From positions 22,816,001 to 22,880,000 of the forward strand of contig NC_079884.1 of NCBI RefSeq assembly GCF_029227915.1: a stretch of 64,000 nt of DNA, read 5' to 3'. The stretch is from Hydractinia symbiolongicarpus (taxonomy: Eukaryota; Cnidaria; Hydrozoa; Anthoathecata; Hydractiniidae). Under the pieces are notes generated by a model that made no database searches, had not been told where the DNA came from, and saw only the letters and a program-made list of their open reading frames with translations. A program made the position numbers and the translations under genes. This document shows, in pieces, positions 46,301 to 57,100 of the stretch. Position 1 is the first letter of the stretch; every line of letters begins with the position of its first letter.

Positions 46301-49300
46301 CCACGGCTACATCTGATCATAAAGTTGTTCAAAGATCTGTCAATCGTGAGTACGATTTCAAATTTGGAAAACAAACATACACATACATGAATCGTCTAAC
46401 GGCAACTTTGTCTTTTTTAGCTGTCGGGTTTGCAAACGGACCAGTAAATCTAATAAGTGATGCAGAAAGAAAAAAAATATGTAAATATATATTCACATAT
46501 ACCGTCATGCTTCGATTGAATGTCTAACTCCTTTTAAATGCCCCCATTCTCCTGAAATATGCGCCTGCTCATATGCAGGCGACCTAGTTTGGTTGACCGG
46601 GCTGCCTCGCTTAGCCAAGATCTCGCCATGATTTAGAAAACTTTATAAAAAATATTTTCATATGTATGGAGAACAATAAAATATATAAAAACACTCCATT
46701 GCATTATCATAACATTTTCTTGTGGCGTTTTTAACGTTGTTTTGACAAAATGGGCATTGTTTGTTAGCATTTCCATCGAGTCCATTTTTTTGAACAATCT
46801 TAGTTTAAACTCACAATAAACTCACAATTCATTTTAAAGCGTGCTGTTAAATGACAAAACAAACTTTTGTGACTTCTTTCGGGCCGCCTAACCGGCCTAG
46901 CTAGCTTCATGTGAGTTTTAAAAAGTATCATCCAGCCTAATAGAGTTAATTCAGTTAATCGAGCCATGCCACCTCATATGAACAGTCCCTAAATTGAAGC
47001 GTATGGTACCTATACAAACATATGTACACGTGTGAAAAACGTATTATAAATAACGTTATGTAAATTTTAAATCTCGTTTTTTTTTCAGCTCAACTGAATT
47101 TTGCAGCACGCCATAGAAACTTTTACTTAGATCGTATTGGTGGTAGGTAGCAGTATTTTCACATTTTTTCTTGTAACTAACGATAAAGTAATAATCGCTG
47201 CTTCCTGACTATCTTCTTGGTATGTTTTTTTGTTTAGGAAGCAGAGGGTTAGTTTACAAAAAGCATAGAAAACGAAGATCAGCAAAAGTTGGTCAAACAC
47301 CAGATATAAGTAAGTTCTTTTTACTCGTGATGTGGAGAGGAGATTCTGTGTAAAAACCGTGAGAGGTGTGAGTGTTAAAAACAGTTCGTTGGAATAAACG
47401 CTTTTTATTTTATAAGAAACATGAGGCTCAAATTTCTCGAAGAAAATATAAAAATAAATAAATGAACTTGTGAGTAACAGCCAACTTGTAAACTTTTATT
47501 GTGTCGTAGTCACGTGTTAAATTGAACTTCGTGCCCATTCTATTTTCCACAAAGCTGTAATAATTTACGTTATTTGAGTGATATAACATACACCTAGGGT
47601 ATAATATTTAAGGGTAATGGAATTTAAAGCTAACTTTTGATAGCTTAAACACTGTTTAGTAATCCCGGGGCAAGCATACTTGCGTGACGATGCTTAAAAA
47701 AACAACGATTTAAAAGTTTCTAATCCCATTTTTATTTTTTTTTAACCATTGTGATCCTAGCTGTCCTTTTGGGAAGAAAATATCTTAATCTTCAGAAAGA
47801 AGAAAGAGAAAAATTCTGATCATTATACAAATAAGTCTAACTGCAAACTAGATTAAAAATGTCTGTGGACTGATACACTATAAGCGTCATTCGAATACAT
47901 CAATCTCATCTCTTTTTGTTACAGGCCGACAACGTCGTAGCCGCATGCCATATCTTGGTCAAAACTTGGATGCGCTTGGTGTTATCAGAGCTACCCCTAA
48001 CTGGGATGAGGCGCCACAAAAGAAAGAAAACATGCCAGCTAAACCAAGTCCTCAACAGATACATCAACAATCTGGTATGGACTATATTGGTAATCCAACA
48101 GAGGGCGATTATAACGAAAATTAAATTTGCCAATTGGTTGACAAATTATTTGACTTTAAAATCAGTAGATAATTCCAACAGTAAAACAACTATACTCAGT
48201 TAACTCGGTAATGGCTTTTTAGTTATTATTTAGAAATAAAAACATTTCGTATTTAGGATTGCAGGTTGCAAGTTTTCAACAACCACAGCAACAAATACAG
48301 AATGGAAATCCCTCATCATTCGCTGTGAGAAACGGTATCGCAAAACCAACAGCCTTACAATTTCAACAACTACAGCAAAGAAATTCGGTTCCAGGTTTTA
48401 ATCCATATAATCAAATGTCTAGTAAGTATTATGAATTACTTTTAGTAAATATTATGGTTTTTCGAAAATTAATTGATCTAATTGCGGATTAGTTAGTAAA
48501 TGTTATGGATTTCGCGTACTTTTTTTTACTTGCAAAATTCTTGTTTTCACTAGTGTATCCACAATATCCTTATCCAAACAATGCTGGACTACAACAAGAG
48601 CATACATCTGTAGAAAAAATTGACGAACAGCCGGGAGTTGAAAGAAGTAAAAAGAGTGCATCACCAGAACCTGATGTTGGTACGTATTTTGTAATACACT
48701 GAACGCTACTAGGCCAGCATTTTAAAAGAATAAAACAGGAGTCAAGCTCTAAAACTTTTTAGAAAATGTTGTTTGAAGTTAAGAAACATTCAGTCTGTAC
48801 CCAAAAAATATATTTCTTATAAAAACAACCGTGTATAGCACCGAGCACAGAAACGATATCTAAAATTGCGTTTTGTTTCCTCCTCTACATATCTCAGCAC
48901 GCGGGCAGGATTATGGAACAAGCCATGTTAAACCCGACATAGAAAACGGAGTAAAATATAAAACTTTGAGTCAATATGTATTTTATGAGATTGGTATCAT
49001 TTTGATAATTCTGGTAGCTTTCATTTTATCTAAAAATTACACGCTTTTTCATTTATAAGTATATACTTTATAAGAATATCAGGTTGGTATTTCAGATTGA
49101 AAACAGCCAGATCTATTTTTTAAAACAGTAGAGAAATAGGAATAATGGCCAGCCTGGTTAAAATTTTGTTGGTTTTATAAACAAAGGCGTGTATTATTAA
49201 TTCTTTCCTAAAATAATAAGATCGAAGAAAGATATACAACATTTAAAAAATTTATAGTTCTTTAAAAGAAATAAAAACAATAAAAACTACAAAATAATAA

Positions 49301-49612
49301 TTGAAATAAAATTCGCTATTCGCCCTGGCACACCTAAAACGTTAAAAAATTGGTGAAATATGGATTCTATATATTTTTTAGCTGCTTTGAACTACGCAGC
49401 ACGACATAGAAATGTTTATCTAGATTCAGTTAGTGGTGACCCTTATAGTAAGTCAGTTATATTTTTATTATTGCTTACAATGATTCTACTATCCTTGTAT
49501 TGTCATTTTTTATATACTTTCATGAAGTGTAATATATAAATTTATCCATATTTTCGTAGGCGGCGGAAGTTCTGTATTATCGAGACAAAACATCATCTAT
49601 AAAAAACATTAA
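43339..49612 (+). CDS. unrecognised secreted cysteine-free modular protein
   Basis: I do not recognise this gene. Fourteen exons keep phase throughout: 43339-43384, 45449-45520, 45697-45792, 45906-46075, 46252-46345, 46421-46480, 47089-47142, 47238-47309, 47925-48074, 48257-48421, 48554-48679, 48898-48969 (or -48993), 49382-49447, 49560-49612; 431 or 439 residues. Exon 1 encodes a signal peptide (MLPIILLTLVSLVLG). No Cys is found. Module A (PYLGxxLxxL) occurs in exons 2 and 9. Module B (LNFAARHRNFYLD, LNYAARHRNVYLD, each followed by VYKKH or IYKKH) occurs in exons 7-8 and 13-14, with the same intron phase. Between the B copies lies a Gln/Pro/Asn-rich stretch (SFQQPQQQIQNGNP, QFQQLQQRNSVPG, YPQYPYPNNAG). 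Polybasic sites KHRKRRS and RQRRSR could be furin sites. An Ala/Gln/Tyr-rich helix-like part is in exons 3-4. A matrix, adhesive or peptide-precursor role is only a guess. Exon 1 is the least certain; an intron appears to lie in the 3' UTR (49623-49699). Confidence 0.75.
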
Positions 49613-50275
49613 ATAGAACCAGGTAAGCGAGTTTAGACTATTATGTTGTCAACAAAGCACACTAAAAGTACACTTTTACCCTTTTTTTCATCTTTTTAGA
49701 TTCAGTTAGTTTGAAAATTTGCTGGACAAGGCCTCAACGCTTTAGTGATGATATGTTCTAGAAAATGTGCAAGTGTCTTAAAGATGGCGAATGGGAAGAT
49801 TCTTTCTTAATTTTTGTAATATTTGACGACGGAAAGAACTTGTCAGGCTGTCCAAGAAAAACAAATTTATAATTATATTTGTTGCATTATTTTGTTTACA
49901 TTGACAACTTTATCTCCATAATTACTTGTATTTTCATTGATGCTCTGCTAAAACCTCACAGTAAAGCGCCCTGTGTTCAAACTTCCGTTAGCAAACTTCA
50001 AGGGGCGTAATTAATGGTAGGCAGATGGGACCACCGCCCCCGTCACTATAAAAAGGTTTATGTTATTTTCATACGCAATTTATTGAAATGTTTTTCTTTT
50101 TCAATCCAACCTTTTAGGACTATAGTCCTAAAATATGATAAGCATTTTAGCCAAACTCTTTATACCACCTTAGTATTTTGTCTGTCTGAAAGTGAATACC
50201 TCGAAATGGAAATGTTATGTTATATTCCCTGCCATAATAATCTGTAATAAAAACTAATATTACTTAAAATAAAAA
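49613..50275. other. convergent 3' spacer
   Basis: 3' UTRs of the secreted-protein gene and of the minus-strand transporter. A GT/AG intron (49623-49699) seems to split the first of these. No gene is seen in it. Confidence 0.55.
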
Positions 50276-51706
50276 TCATTCTTTGTCGCCAATAGAGTGA
50301 TATTTAATAACATTACTGTTAATTCCACCACATAGTAAACTGTTTTTATCTGGTTTACGGTGCCAATAGTATTTTTGGCAAAAATAGTAACAAATCATTA
50401 CTAAACTCCATGTTCCAAATAAAATTGAAGAATCACGAAAAAATATCTTTCCTCCATATTTTTCATACAATACACCTCCAGCCATGTTGGATATTAGCGT
50501 CCCCAAGGAGAAGTGTAAACTGTTAACGATGGAGAACATGGTTGTTTTAATGTTGCAGCTACTTATTTGAAAAGTATGTTGCAAGGTTGCAGCCCAGAAC
50601 AAAGCAAAGCACAACGCATGTAAACATTGAAGCAGCAACACAAACCATGGGTTTCCAATGTACGATATAGCTAGAAATCGTACGAAGTAGGAAAACACTC
50701 CAATAATGATACACGGTATTGGACCACCCAGGGTCGAAATTAGCGACGATGTGAAAGGAAATGCTGCGATTTCCGCTATGCTTGAAACAACGATTGTTAA
50801 TCCCATGATGGTTTTCGATGCGTGCATTGAATGTTCCATAATTACAAATAAAAAGCCATAGTATACGCCATTAGCAAGCCCTGCTACAAGCACAGTCAGC
50901 AAAAATATTAAATTTGGAAAGGTTGAGCATGTCTTTATCACCTCTTTAAAAATTGCTGAGTCGCGTTTCTGTGTTAGTTTCGCGTGCGGCCATTTACCAC
51001 GTGATATCATGAATACTCCTGATGGAATCAGAAGCAGAACACATGGAAGAAAAACAAAGAACATAGCCGTGTACGAAGAAAATCCATCAATTTTGTAGTG
51101 ATCAGAAACAAGACCTGACAATAAATTACCAACGCCGAATCCTAGCGAGCCAAACATTCTTTGATGACCAAATGTTTCGTTCTTTTTACTCGTGCTGACT
51201 ACATACATGACGAGCCAATCTAAGTATCCTAATAAGGAGGTATCAAAGATGGCAGACATCATTAGTATAGATAAACTAGTATAAAACAAGTGCTCATTGC
51301 AATTAACAGAAGTATTATTTCTATCTGTGATTATACTTGAATTGTTTCCTGTGCCAGCGAAAGTCAGAGGACAAACATCTCTAGCAATCCATGGTAACGG
51401 AAATAGTAATGTCAAACTTCCAAGACATAAAAATACGAAAATCAATTTCAGGCGGCCGGTGTAATCAACCAAAGCTCCGCATAATGGACCAAAAATAACT
51501 GATGTAATTGTACGTAAACCAGTAATTAAACCAGCTTGAGTCGTGGTCAAACCAATCGAGATGAGAAACACATTAAAAAAGGGCATATAACTACCAACCA
51601 TAGCGTACGTAAAGAAAAATGAAATTTTACAAGTGAGCAAATGTACATCCCACTGTTTATTCGGAGCGTGTTTCATTTCTGCGTCTTTCTTTATGTTATC
51701 TGCCAT
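50276..51706 (-). CDS. MFSD6-like major facilitator transporter, intronless
   Basis: A single 476-codon frame with no intron, unlike every other gene here. About 12 hydrophobic segments run from residue 28 (ISFFFTYAMVGSYMPFFNVF) to about 450. The first half carries the MFS cytoplasmic-loop signature between TM2 and TM3 (GALVDYTGRLKL) and TTTQAGLITG before it, as in the MFS_1_like/MFSD6 group. A loop between two early segments has three N-glycosylation sequons (GNNSSI, RNNTSV). A second loop signature (SLGFGVGNLLSG) opens the mid-part, and a basic loop (RGKWPHAKLTQKR) links the halves. Substrate is unknown. An acceptor AG (51721-51722) lies 14 bases before the ATG. Lack of introns suggests origin by retrocopy, with later use as a real gene. 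Confidence 0.87.
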   Translation of the reverse strand: MADNIKKDAEMKHAPNKQWDVHLLTCKISFFFTYAMVGSYMPFFNVFLISIGLTTTQAGLITGLRTITSVIFGPLCGALVDYTGRLKLIFVFLCLGSLTLLFPLPWIARDVCPLTFAGTGNNSSIITDRNNTSVNCNEHLFYTSLSILMMSAIFDTSLLGYLDWLVMYVVSTSKKNETFGHQRMFGSLGFGVGNLLSGLVSDHYKIDGFSSYTAMFFVFLPCVLLLIPSGVFMISRGKWPHAKLTQKRDSAIFKEVIKTCSTFPNLIFLLTVLVAGLANGVYYGFLFVIMEHSMHASKTIMGLTIVVSSIAEIAAFPFTSSLISTLGGPIPCIIIGVFSYFVRFLAISYIGNPWFVLLLQCLHALCFALFWAATLQHTFQISSCNIKTTMFSIVNSLHFSLGTLISNMAGGVLYEKYGGKIFFRDSSILFGTWSLVMICYYFCQKYYWHRKPDKNSLLCGGINSNVIKYHSIGDKE

Positions 51707-51936
51707 CGTAAATTTGTTTTCTGAAATTCATTTTTTTTATATGAAGGCTTTAACAACACGCACATTCCTGTCTGTTCACACCTGGTTTCTACGCGCCAGT
51801 GCAAAAGGCCGGTTGCAACATGCTCTTAAATAAGTTTCTGAATGATCTAAGCAGCACAAATTGTAATATGATATTGAAAAATAAAATACATTGTTTCAAT
51901 TTTAGCGACATTTTTCGACAATTTTAATTGTCATCT

Positions 51937-52320
51937 TTAGATTACAAGGTTTTGAAAAGCTAAATATATATATATACTAAAAATACTCACAGTCTAAAAG
52001 TTATACCTAAAAATAACAAAGAAAAATAGTGTTATAATTACAACAATTAATAAAATGTTAAATGTAGTTACACTAGGGAAAAGATAAAATGTGATAAAAC
52101 GAATAAACAGCTAAGGCATTCTCGTCCCCAGATCTCTTTAAGATAAACCTCAAAACTTCAAGGTCCGGGTAACAAAATGCAAGTAAGGAGAAAGAAAAAA
52201 AATATGATTAGACAGCTAAAGACTTTAGAACTAAAAACTTTAGCTATCTAATCACAATTTTTGTAACATTTTATAAGCATTTTTAGAAATATGTATTTAG
52301 CTTCTCAAAACCTTGTAACG
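51937..52320. mobile_element. small inverted-repeat element
   Basis: TTACAAGGTTTTGAAAAGCT followed by AAATA at the left (from 51942) is mirrored by TATTTAGCTTCTCAAAACCT followed by TGTAA at the right (to about 52318). In the middle is a second stem, GCTAAAG...CTTTAGC (52214-52252). No coding capacity. The outer ends are not exactly fixed. Confidence 0.45.
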
Positions 52321-52849
52321 CTCTATCTTAAAAGCAAATTAACCACAAAAATCTAACATTTTGTTTTTAACAAAAACATTTAGATTAAAACTTTACCTTG
52401 TATTGTATCAAAATGTTTAGTTTTCTGTTTTATTGTGCAACCTTTTCTTTTGAAATAAAATGGCGCGAAAAGTGATAAAAACAACAAGGAGAAAGCGACA
52501 CAATTTAATATTTTGCAAACAAAAAATCAAAAAAAGCATAAATAAATAGTTGGAAATTACCGACTTTCATACAGCGGAGTCTGGGCACTAGTAAAGCGCT
52601 TGTAGGGACTTTTCACTTTTTCACAATGGTAGCGCAACAACAAGAAGAATTTTCGGAAAGGGAGACTTACACCAACTTACATATTTACTCGTAAAGCAAT
52701 AAACTCGACTATTTTTTATGGCCAAAACTTCCCTTGCAATTTCGGCTAAAAATAATGAACGTGAATAATCAAAACAAGTTAATCACGCGGAATGTAATTC
52801 CGAATTTATAAATAAAATCAAAGTAAGATCTGTATCAACTTTGACTCAA

Positions 52850-53210
52850 ATTCTCGTGTTGATTAACTTGATCCTACAGACGCTGTTGTGCAAATACATG
52901 CTCATCGCAATACTAAGGGATTGAAAATATCTCGTCCTGTCGAGTCTATCAAGTTTGTCTTCGTCCCTATCAATTAAATTGGAATGCATTGGGTGCTTAT
53001 TGTCATTGATGTTGCCGAGAAGCATGTCATTGTTCTTGATCCTATGACCAAACACACGGACACGACGGCCTGCAAATACCTTATTTAATTAGGTGAGCAC
53101 ATATTGAAAGAAACTTTACAAGTACCATGAAAAACAGTGAACCCGTTCAACACTGCAATAAGATGCCTCGAGTTGCGGCGTTTTATGTTGTTTTTATGAC
53201 TTCCAAATTC
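52850..53210 (+). pseudogene. Ulp1-like cysteine protease (C48) relic
   Basis: On the plus strand the residues KFVFVPIN, a stop (52975-52977), then GMHWVLIVIDVAEKHVIVLD match the catalytic-His block of Ulp1/SENP proteases (HWxLxVID...I..LDP). A stop follows at about 53086, and a later block (53150-53215, with AAFYVVFMTSKF) may be the former Cys-side region but lacks the DCG motif. Ulp1-like proteases are often carried by DNA transposons, so this is probably transposon debris. No start or upstream domain is found. Confidence 0.5.
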
Positions 53211-53603
53211 ATTCAGGTAGGAACTGTAGTCCAATTTTTTTAAGTCAGCCAGCCGGTAAAGAGCATTTAATTGAATTTAGAACATATTAGTTATAAAAAT
53301 TTGGCAATGTTTTTTAGCTACAAAAATTGCTTACTTTAGGTAACAGTCTGCTGGAAACTTGCAATGCAGAGAAATATCGTTCCTTCATTTACAAAACCGT
53401 TGTAAAAAATTGCATCGATCTTAACTATCGTGAATTCCGAAAAAACCCACTCGATTTGCAAGGTGTTTCCTACACATTTTTTACTTCGATTTAAGAAAGT
53501 TCTGTGTATATGAAAACAGAAAATCAATTTCTTTTAACGTTGTTTCAGATATAGATCATAGTCAAAGTGAAGACATAAACTGGGTGCAGTTCACAGCGTT
53601 AGG

Positions 53604-54121
53604 GTTAAAATTTGTCTTTATGTTTTGTCTGCCATGTTTGTTCTGTAGTTTATTTAACTATTGTGTTGTCAAGTGTAGTTACCCAAGTGTATTTAGTGTA
53701 AAAATTTAATCACCTGTTTGTGTCTTTGTGTTAATTAAATGTCAATTTGTGCAATGTTATAAAATTTAATCGTAAAGTATACTCTATAGGGAATTATTAT
53801 ATTTATTTATTCAAAAGCAGATTTTTCAGTTCACTTGTTCTTTTGAAGTCACTGAGGTGATCGCATCTCTTTTCAATGTCAAGAAAAGTTTAAATAATCT
53901 TTCAGGATTTCAATTTTTTTTCAACAAGTCTATTTAACTTCTTATCAAGTTTACTATCAAAGCTCATACACTTGGCAAGCTGGCAAGCATTATATAGTTT
54001 ATAATATTTGTTATATTTCCTTAGTCATTACATACATTTTTTATATATATTGCAGTTTGAACACGTCGTTGCAAGCAAGAGTGTGAGCGAAACTTGTCTT
54101 TTTTTTTTGGTTAACCCCACA
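53604..54121 (+). repeat. left LTR of BEL/Pao element
   Basis: It matches the right LTR along its length at roughly 95% by eye, ending ...GGTTAACCCCACA. The first 17 bases of the right LTR (TGTTGAGTCAGCTCTAT) have no counterpart here, so the 5' end is truncated or rearranged, and no target duplication can be read. Confidence 0.9.
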
Positions 54122-54141
54122 TTCAAACAGCAGGCGATTGT

Positions 54142-57100
54142 TTGTTAATGAGGCGTAGTGAAAGGATCGCCAATAAAATTCGTATTGACTACAAATCATT
54201 ACATGCTACTGGAGCTATAAATCAAATTTCTTCTCAAGTTCAAGATATTCCAGTAGATGGAAAAATTGCAGTATTGGCATCCGAAGACACTAGTATCAGC
54301 AAAAACTCAGACCCAGTAATTTAACTATCAATCGATGAATCAATACTAGCTGATGACATTAACGATTATGTGGATGAAAACCAGTCAGCATATTATGCGA
54401 ATCAATTGAAGATATAGATTCGAATATCAAGCAAATGGAAAATATACGCACCCAGTATAGGCGAAAACACAGGGAGCTATCAGCAAACTTAAAGGAACTT
54501 TACGAAGAAACGTATGGTAAATCATATACTCTCAAAATCGAAAGCATGAAGAGTTTCGTTATGACGAAGAGAGGGCGTCGACAGAGATTACGAAAAAGAC
54601 AAAATCTTGGCGACATAGAATTATCAGAAAGAAAAATGTTTCTTGTCAATGAAATCTTTCAGTTAATTTCGTATTTACAGGAATCTTTCACATCATCCCT
54701 GTCCACCTTGGATGATAAGGAAATCAAAAAAAGAAATAAGGATTTGCCGGAGCAGTTAAGCCAGATGGAAACTCCTTTAAAGAAATGATTGAAACCGCGA
54801 GAGGGAAGGATGAAGGTAATTTAGATGATCTAAATAAAAGGTATGTTGATCTCAAAAACTGTTACACCAAAACCCTTAGGAATATCAGGATAGGGAACTT
54901 TCAAAAGTAGAGAAGTTTAACTCATCAACATTGAATATAAAACTACCTATATTTAAAGGTTATGGCAGTGTTTGTGATATATATACATTTCAAAATGACT
55001 TCAAAAGTGACAAGGTGGTTGGCTGCTAGTTGTGATGATGATTCAGTAGGAGAAAGTAAGTGGCATAAACTCATCACATTCTTAGAAAAAGAAACCAAAG
55101 TTTATCAACAGAAAGCCCTACTTCAAAATACCACACTAGAACTAAGAAAAGTTCCATCAAAATATGGTAAATGACAGTCGCATTATACTGGAAAGAATGA
55201 TCAAAATCTCACCGATTTTAATGAGGTACCAAATTCTTGTTTTATCTGTAATCAACCTCATCATGTGATGACCAATGGTCCCGGAGGCACAAAAATTGTA
55301 CAGTATTTTGTTTGTGAACGCTTTGTCAATATGTCACCAGCTGAAGGATTTTCAGTGCTGAGATCTGAAGGCCTCTGTTTTCAGTGTCTTTTTCCAGGTG
55401 CAGCAATGAATAGAGGCAAACACAAAAAAGGTCATTGTCAAAGGGACTTTATTTGTAAGCATCCTTCGCATGATAAGTACCCAAGAAGGAAACATATTCT
55501 TGTGTGTGAAGAACACAAGGAAAACGAAAGAAAACAAAGATGTACTCGGCATCTACAAAACCAGATTTGAGATGATATCAAGTTGAATTACCTTCTTATG
55601 CAAAGGATATCAAATTGTCACACCATGTTGAAGCAATCAAAAGCTCTAGCTATAAATCAACGTTAATCAACGAAAAGGAAGACAATAAAGCAATCTATAT
55701 GCTACAAACAATCGAGATTGATAATCACCAATACTCGATGTTCTACGATACAGGATGTGGTGATTTTATAAGCAGACTCAATGCTGTTCATAAGCTTGGA
55801 CAACGTGCAGTTCAAGAGTGTACTGGACCGATAAACCTTGGTGGAGTCGGAGGTATCATGACAAAAACACCTCATGGAATATATAGTGTCAGACTGTCAC
55901 TTGCTAATGGAGGAGATGCTGTGATGTCAGGATTATGCATGGAACAAATAACAGCAACGTTCCCAAAATACCCACTTGGTGGAAAAGTAGAGTCTGATAT
56001 TAAAGAATCATACCGTCAATCAGGAAATGATGTAAGAAACTTCTCTTCTTTGTTATCATTCGTCGGTAGAGAAACAGACTTCATGCTGGGAGTTAAATAC
56101 CTACGATACTTTCCTGAAGCAGTATACCAGATGCCATCCGGATTAACAATTTATAAATCACATTTTAAAAATACTGATGGTAGTTATGGTGTGATTGGAG
56201 GGCCGCATGAAGTATTCACCCAAATTGAAAGGTATCACTATTTATCTTATTGCAAATCCTTTCTATCAAATCAACATTGTCTTTTTAAGAATGGGTATCA
56301 AGTAAACCCAGATGTTTCCCTGTTAGGATATAAAAATGATTTATTTGACATTTCAGTAAATGACGTTAATAACTTTGACTTTGAGAATAATCACCACACG
56401 TTTGTATCAAAAAACTTCAAATATTTCAATCAAGTGGAAGCTGCAGGGAGCGAAATAAATTACAGATGCATCAAATGTCGTACGTGTTCAACTTGCAAAA
56501 ACCATGACCAAAATGAATCGTTGTCAATCAAGGAGGAAATAGAACAAGAGGTTGTTAATAAATCTGTGCATGTTGATATCAAGAACTGCATTACGATCGC
56601 TAACCTTCCATTCATGCGAGACCCAAGTATCAATTTAAGTCCGAATCGACACAAAGCTCTGAAAGTACCAACAACTGAAACGATTGGAGAAAAATCAAGC
56701 AGATAAAGAATCAATTATAAAATCAGAGGCCAAACTTCACTCACCTGGTTTTGTTGAACATGTCAAAAATCTACCAGCCAATATTGAAACATCACTTGCT
56801 AAAAATCAAATAAAAACTACATTCCTTGGAGGGGGGCATGGAAAAATAATTCAACAACAACACCATGTCGTATTGTATACGATGCGTTACAACCAACATC
56901 AACTGGATTCAGCCTTAACAGTATCCTTGCCAAAGGTTGAAGTAACATGAACAATCTTGTCAAAATCTTCATTCGATGGAGAATACAAAAAGTTGGATTC
57001 CACACAGATATGCAAAAAATGTATAATGCTGTCAAACTTCGCGAAGAGGACTGGTGCTATCAACGATACTTGTGGCAACAGCAGTTAGATCCATCCATCC

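Larger units (their letters stand above)
51721..53603. other. upstream of transporter: repeats and protease relic
   Basis: No intact gene. It holds a small inverted-repeat element (51937-52320) and a decayed Ulp1-like protease relic (52850-53210), then runs into the left LTR of the BEL element. Confidence 0.55.
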
